Shown here one piece after another: positions 63,906-64,000 of a DNA stretch of 64,000 nucleotides. A program made the position numbers and the translations under genes. Every line of letters starts with the position of its first letter. Position 1 is the stretch's first letter. Source of the stretch: Nostoc sp. UHCC 0702 (lineage in GTDB: Bacteria; Cyanobacteriota; Cyanobacteriia; Cyanobacteriales; Nostocaceae). Where the stretch lies: contig CP071065.1 of NCBI GenBank assembly GCA_017164015.1, positions 620,001 to 684,000 on the forward strand, in the 5' to 3' direction. Below the pieces are notes generated by a model. The model was not told where the DNA came from, ran no database searches, and saw only the letters and a program-made list of their open reading frames with translations.

Positions 63906-64000
63906 TTAAATAATTTCTGCTTTCACAGACACCAAAAAACAACCGTTAATCTTCCAGGTATCATCTGGCTGTTTTTCCATGAAATATAAAGCTCTCAAGG
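63906..64000 (-). CDS. 3' end of a gene, possibly DUF4864-like (cut by window)
   Basis: On the minus strand the frame entering from the right edge reads LRALYFMEKQPDDTWKINGC, then FLVSVKAEII and a TAA at 63906-63908. The (Q)PDxTWKINGCxL ending resembles the C-terminus of DUF4864 proteins, but only 30 residues are visible. Most of the gene lies outside the window. Confidence 0.5.
   Translation of the reverse strand, partial: LRALYFMEKQPDDTWKINGCFLVSVKAEII

Overview
The window reads as chromosomal DNA of a filamentous, probably heterocyst-forming cyanobacterium of the Nostoc/Anabaena/Calothrix type. The grounds are dozens of HIP1 octamers (GCGATCGC), heptameric STRR tandem repeats, a psaX gene for a photosystem I subunit, cyanobacterial ndhB, rbp, natD-like and LexA-box features, and many small REP/MITE-like repeats. 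No CRISPR array or rRNA was seen. One tRNA gene (Thr, UGU) is present.

Region 1 (1-18.4 kb) is a defence island. It opens with a BREX-type pair (PglZ, cut by the left edge, and a short BrxL). A MazF-like toxin/antitoxin pair follows, then DNA phosphorothioation genes: dndD, dndC, two DGQHR (DndB-type) genes and a Dnd-associated protein. Two Uma2-type nucleases, a second SMC-like ATPase coupled to a 57-aa protein, and a DEAD/DEAH helicase of the phosphorothioation-linked restriction type complete it. A RAYT transposase with a 4 x 98 bp tandem array, REP hairpins, and a small XRE regulator with twin palindromic operators lie inside it. An IS701-like element (18.4-19.7 kb) sits directly at the 5' end of the helicase gene. 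I see neither dndE nor dndA here.

Region 2 (19.8-21.9 kb) is core: lexA with a canonical cyanobacterial LexA box, argF and tRNA-Thr. Region 3 (22.2-29.6 kb) is a second defence island: a type III-like methyltransferase and a helicase-nuclease, with an AAA ATPase/PIN-like nuclease pair nested between them in one tight operon. This nested pair is the best candidate here for an undescribed module.

Region 4 (29.8-41.4 kb) is mostly housekeeping: trmJ, a beta-lactamase-fold hydrolase, an Rpn-type nuclease beside an RDD gene remnant, a PgpH-like HD phosphodiesterase, an ADP-ribosylglycohydrolase-like protein that has lost its metal motif, aroQ, a 45-aa protein and topA. Region 5 (41.4-44.8 kb) is decaying DNA: an IS200/IS605 element with intact tnpA and tnpB inserted into a dead gene, followed by the remains of a DUF6745-type gene.

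Region 6 (45-64 kb) holds rbp, ndhB, an iron-oxidase-like protein next to a flavin monooxygenase, a giant Ser/Thr kinase-ATPase-GAF-histidine kinase, a response regulator with an alanine-rich linker, lipA, psaX, a NatD-like permease, a hybrid histidine kinase, larE and the tail of a gene running off the right edge. Three near-identical 127-bp MITEs (16.8, 45.6 and 50.9 kb), and a second MITE family sharing ends with the IS701-like element, show recent short-element mobility.
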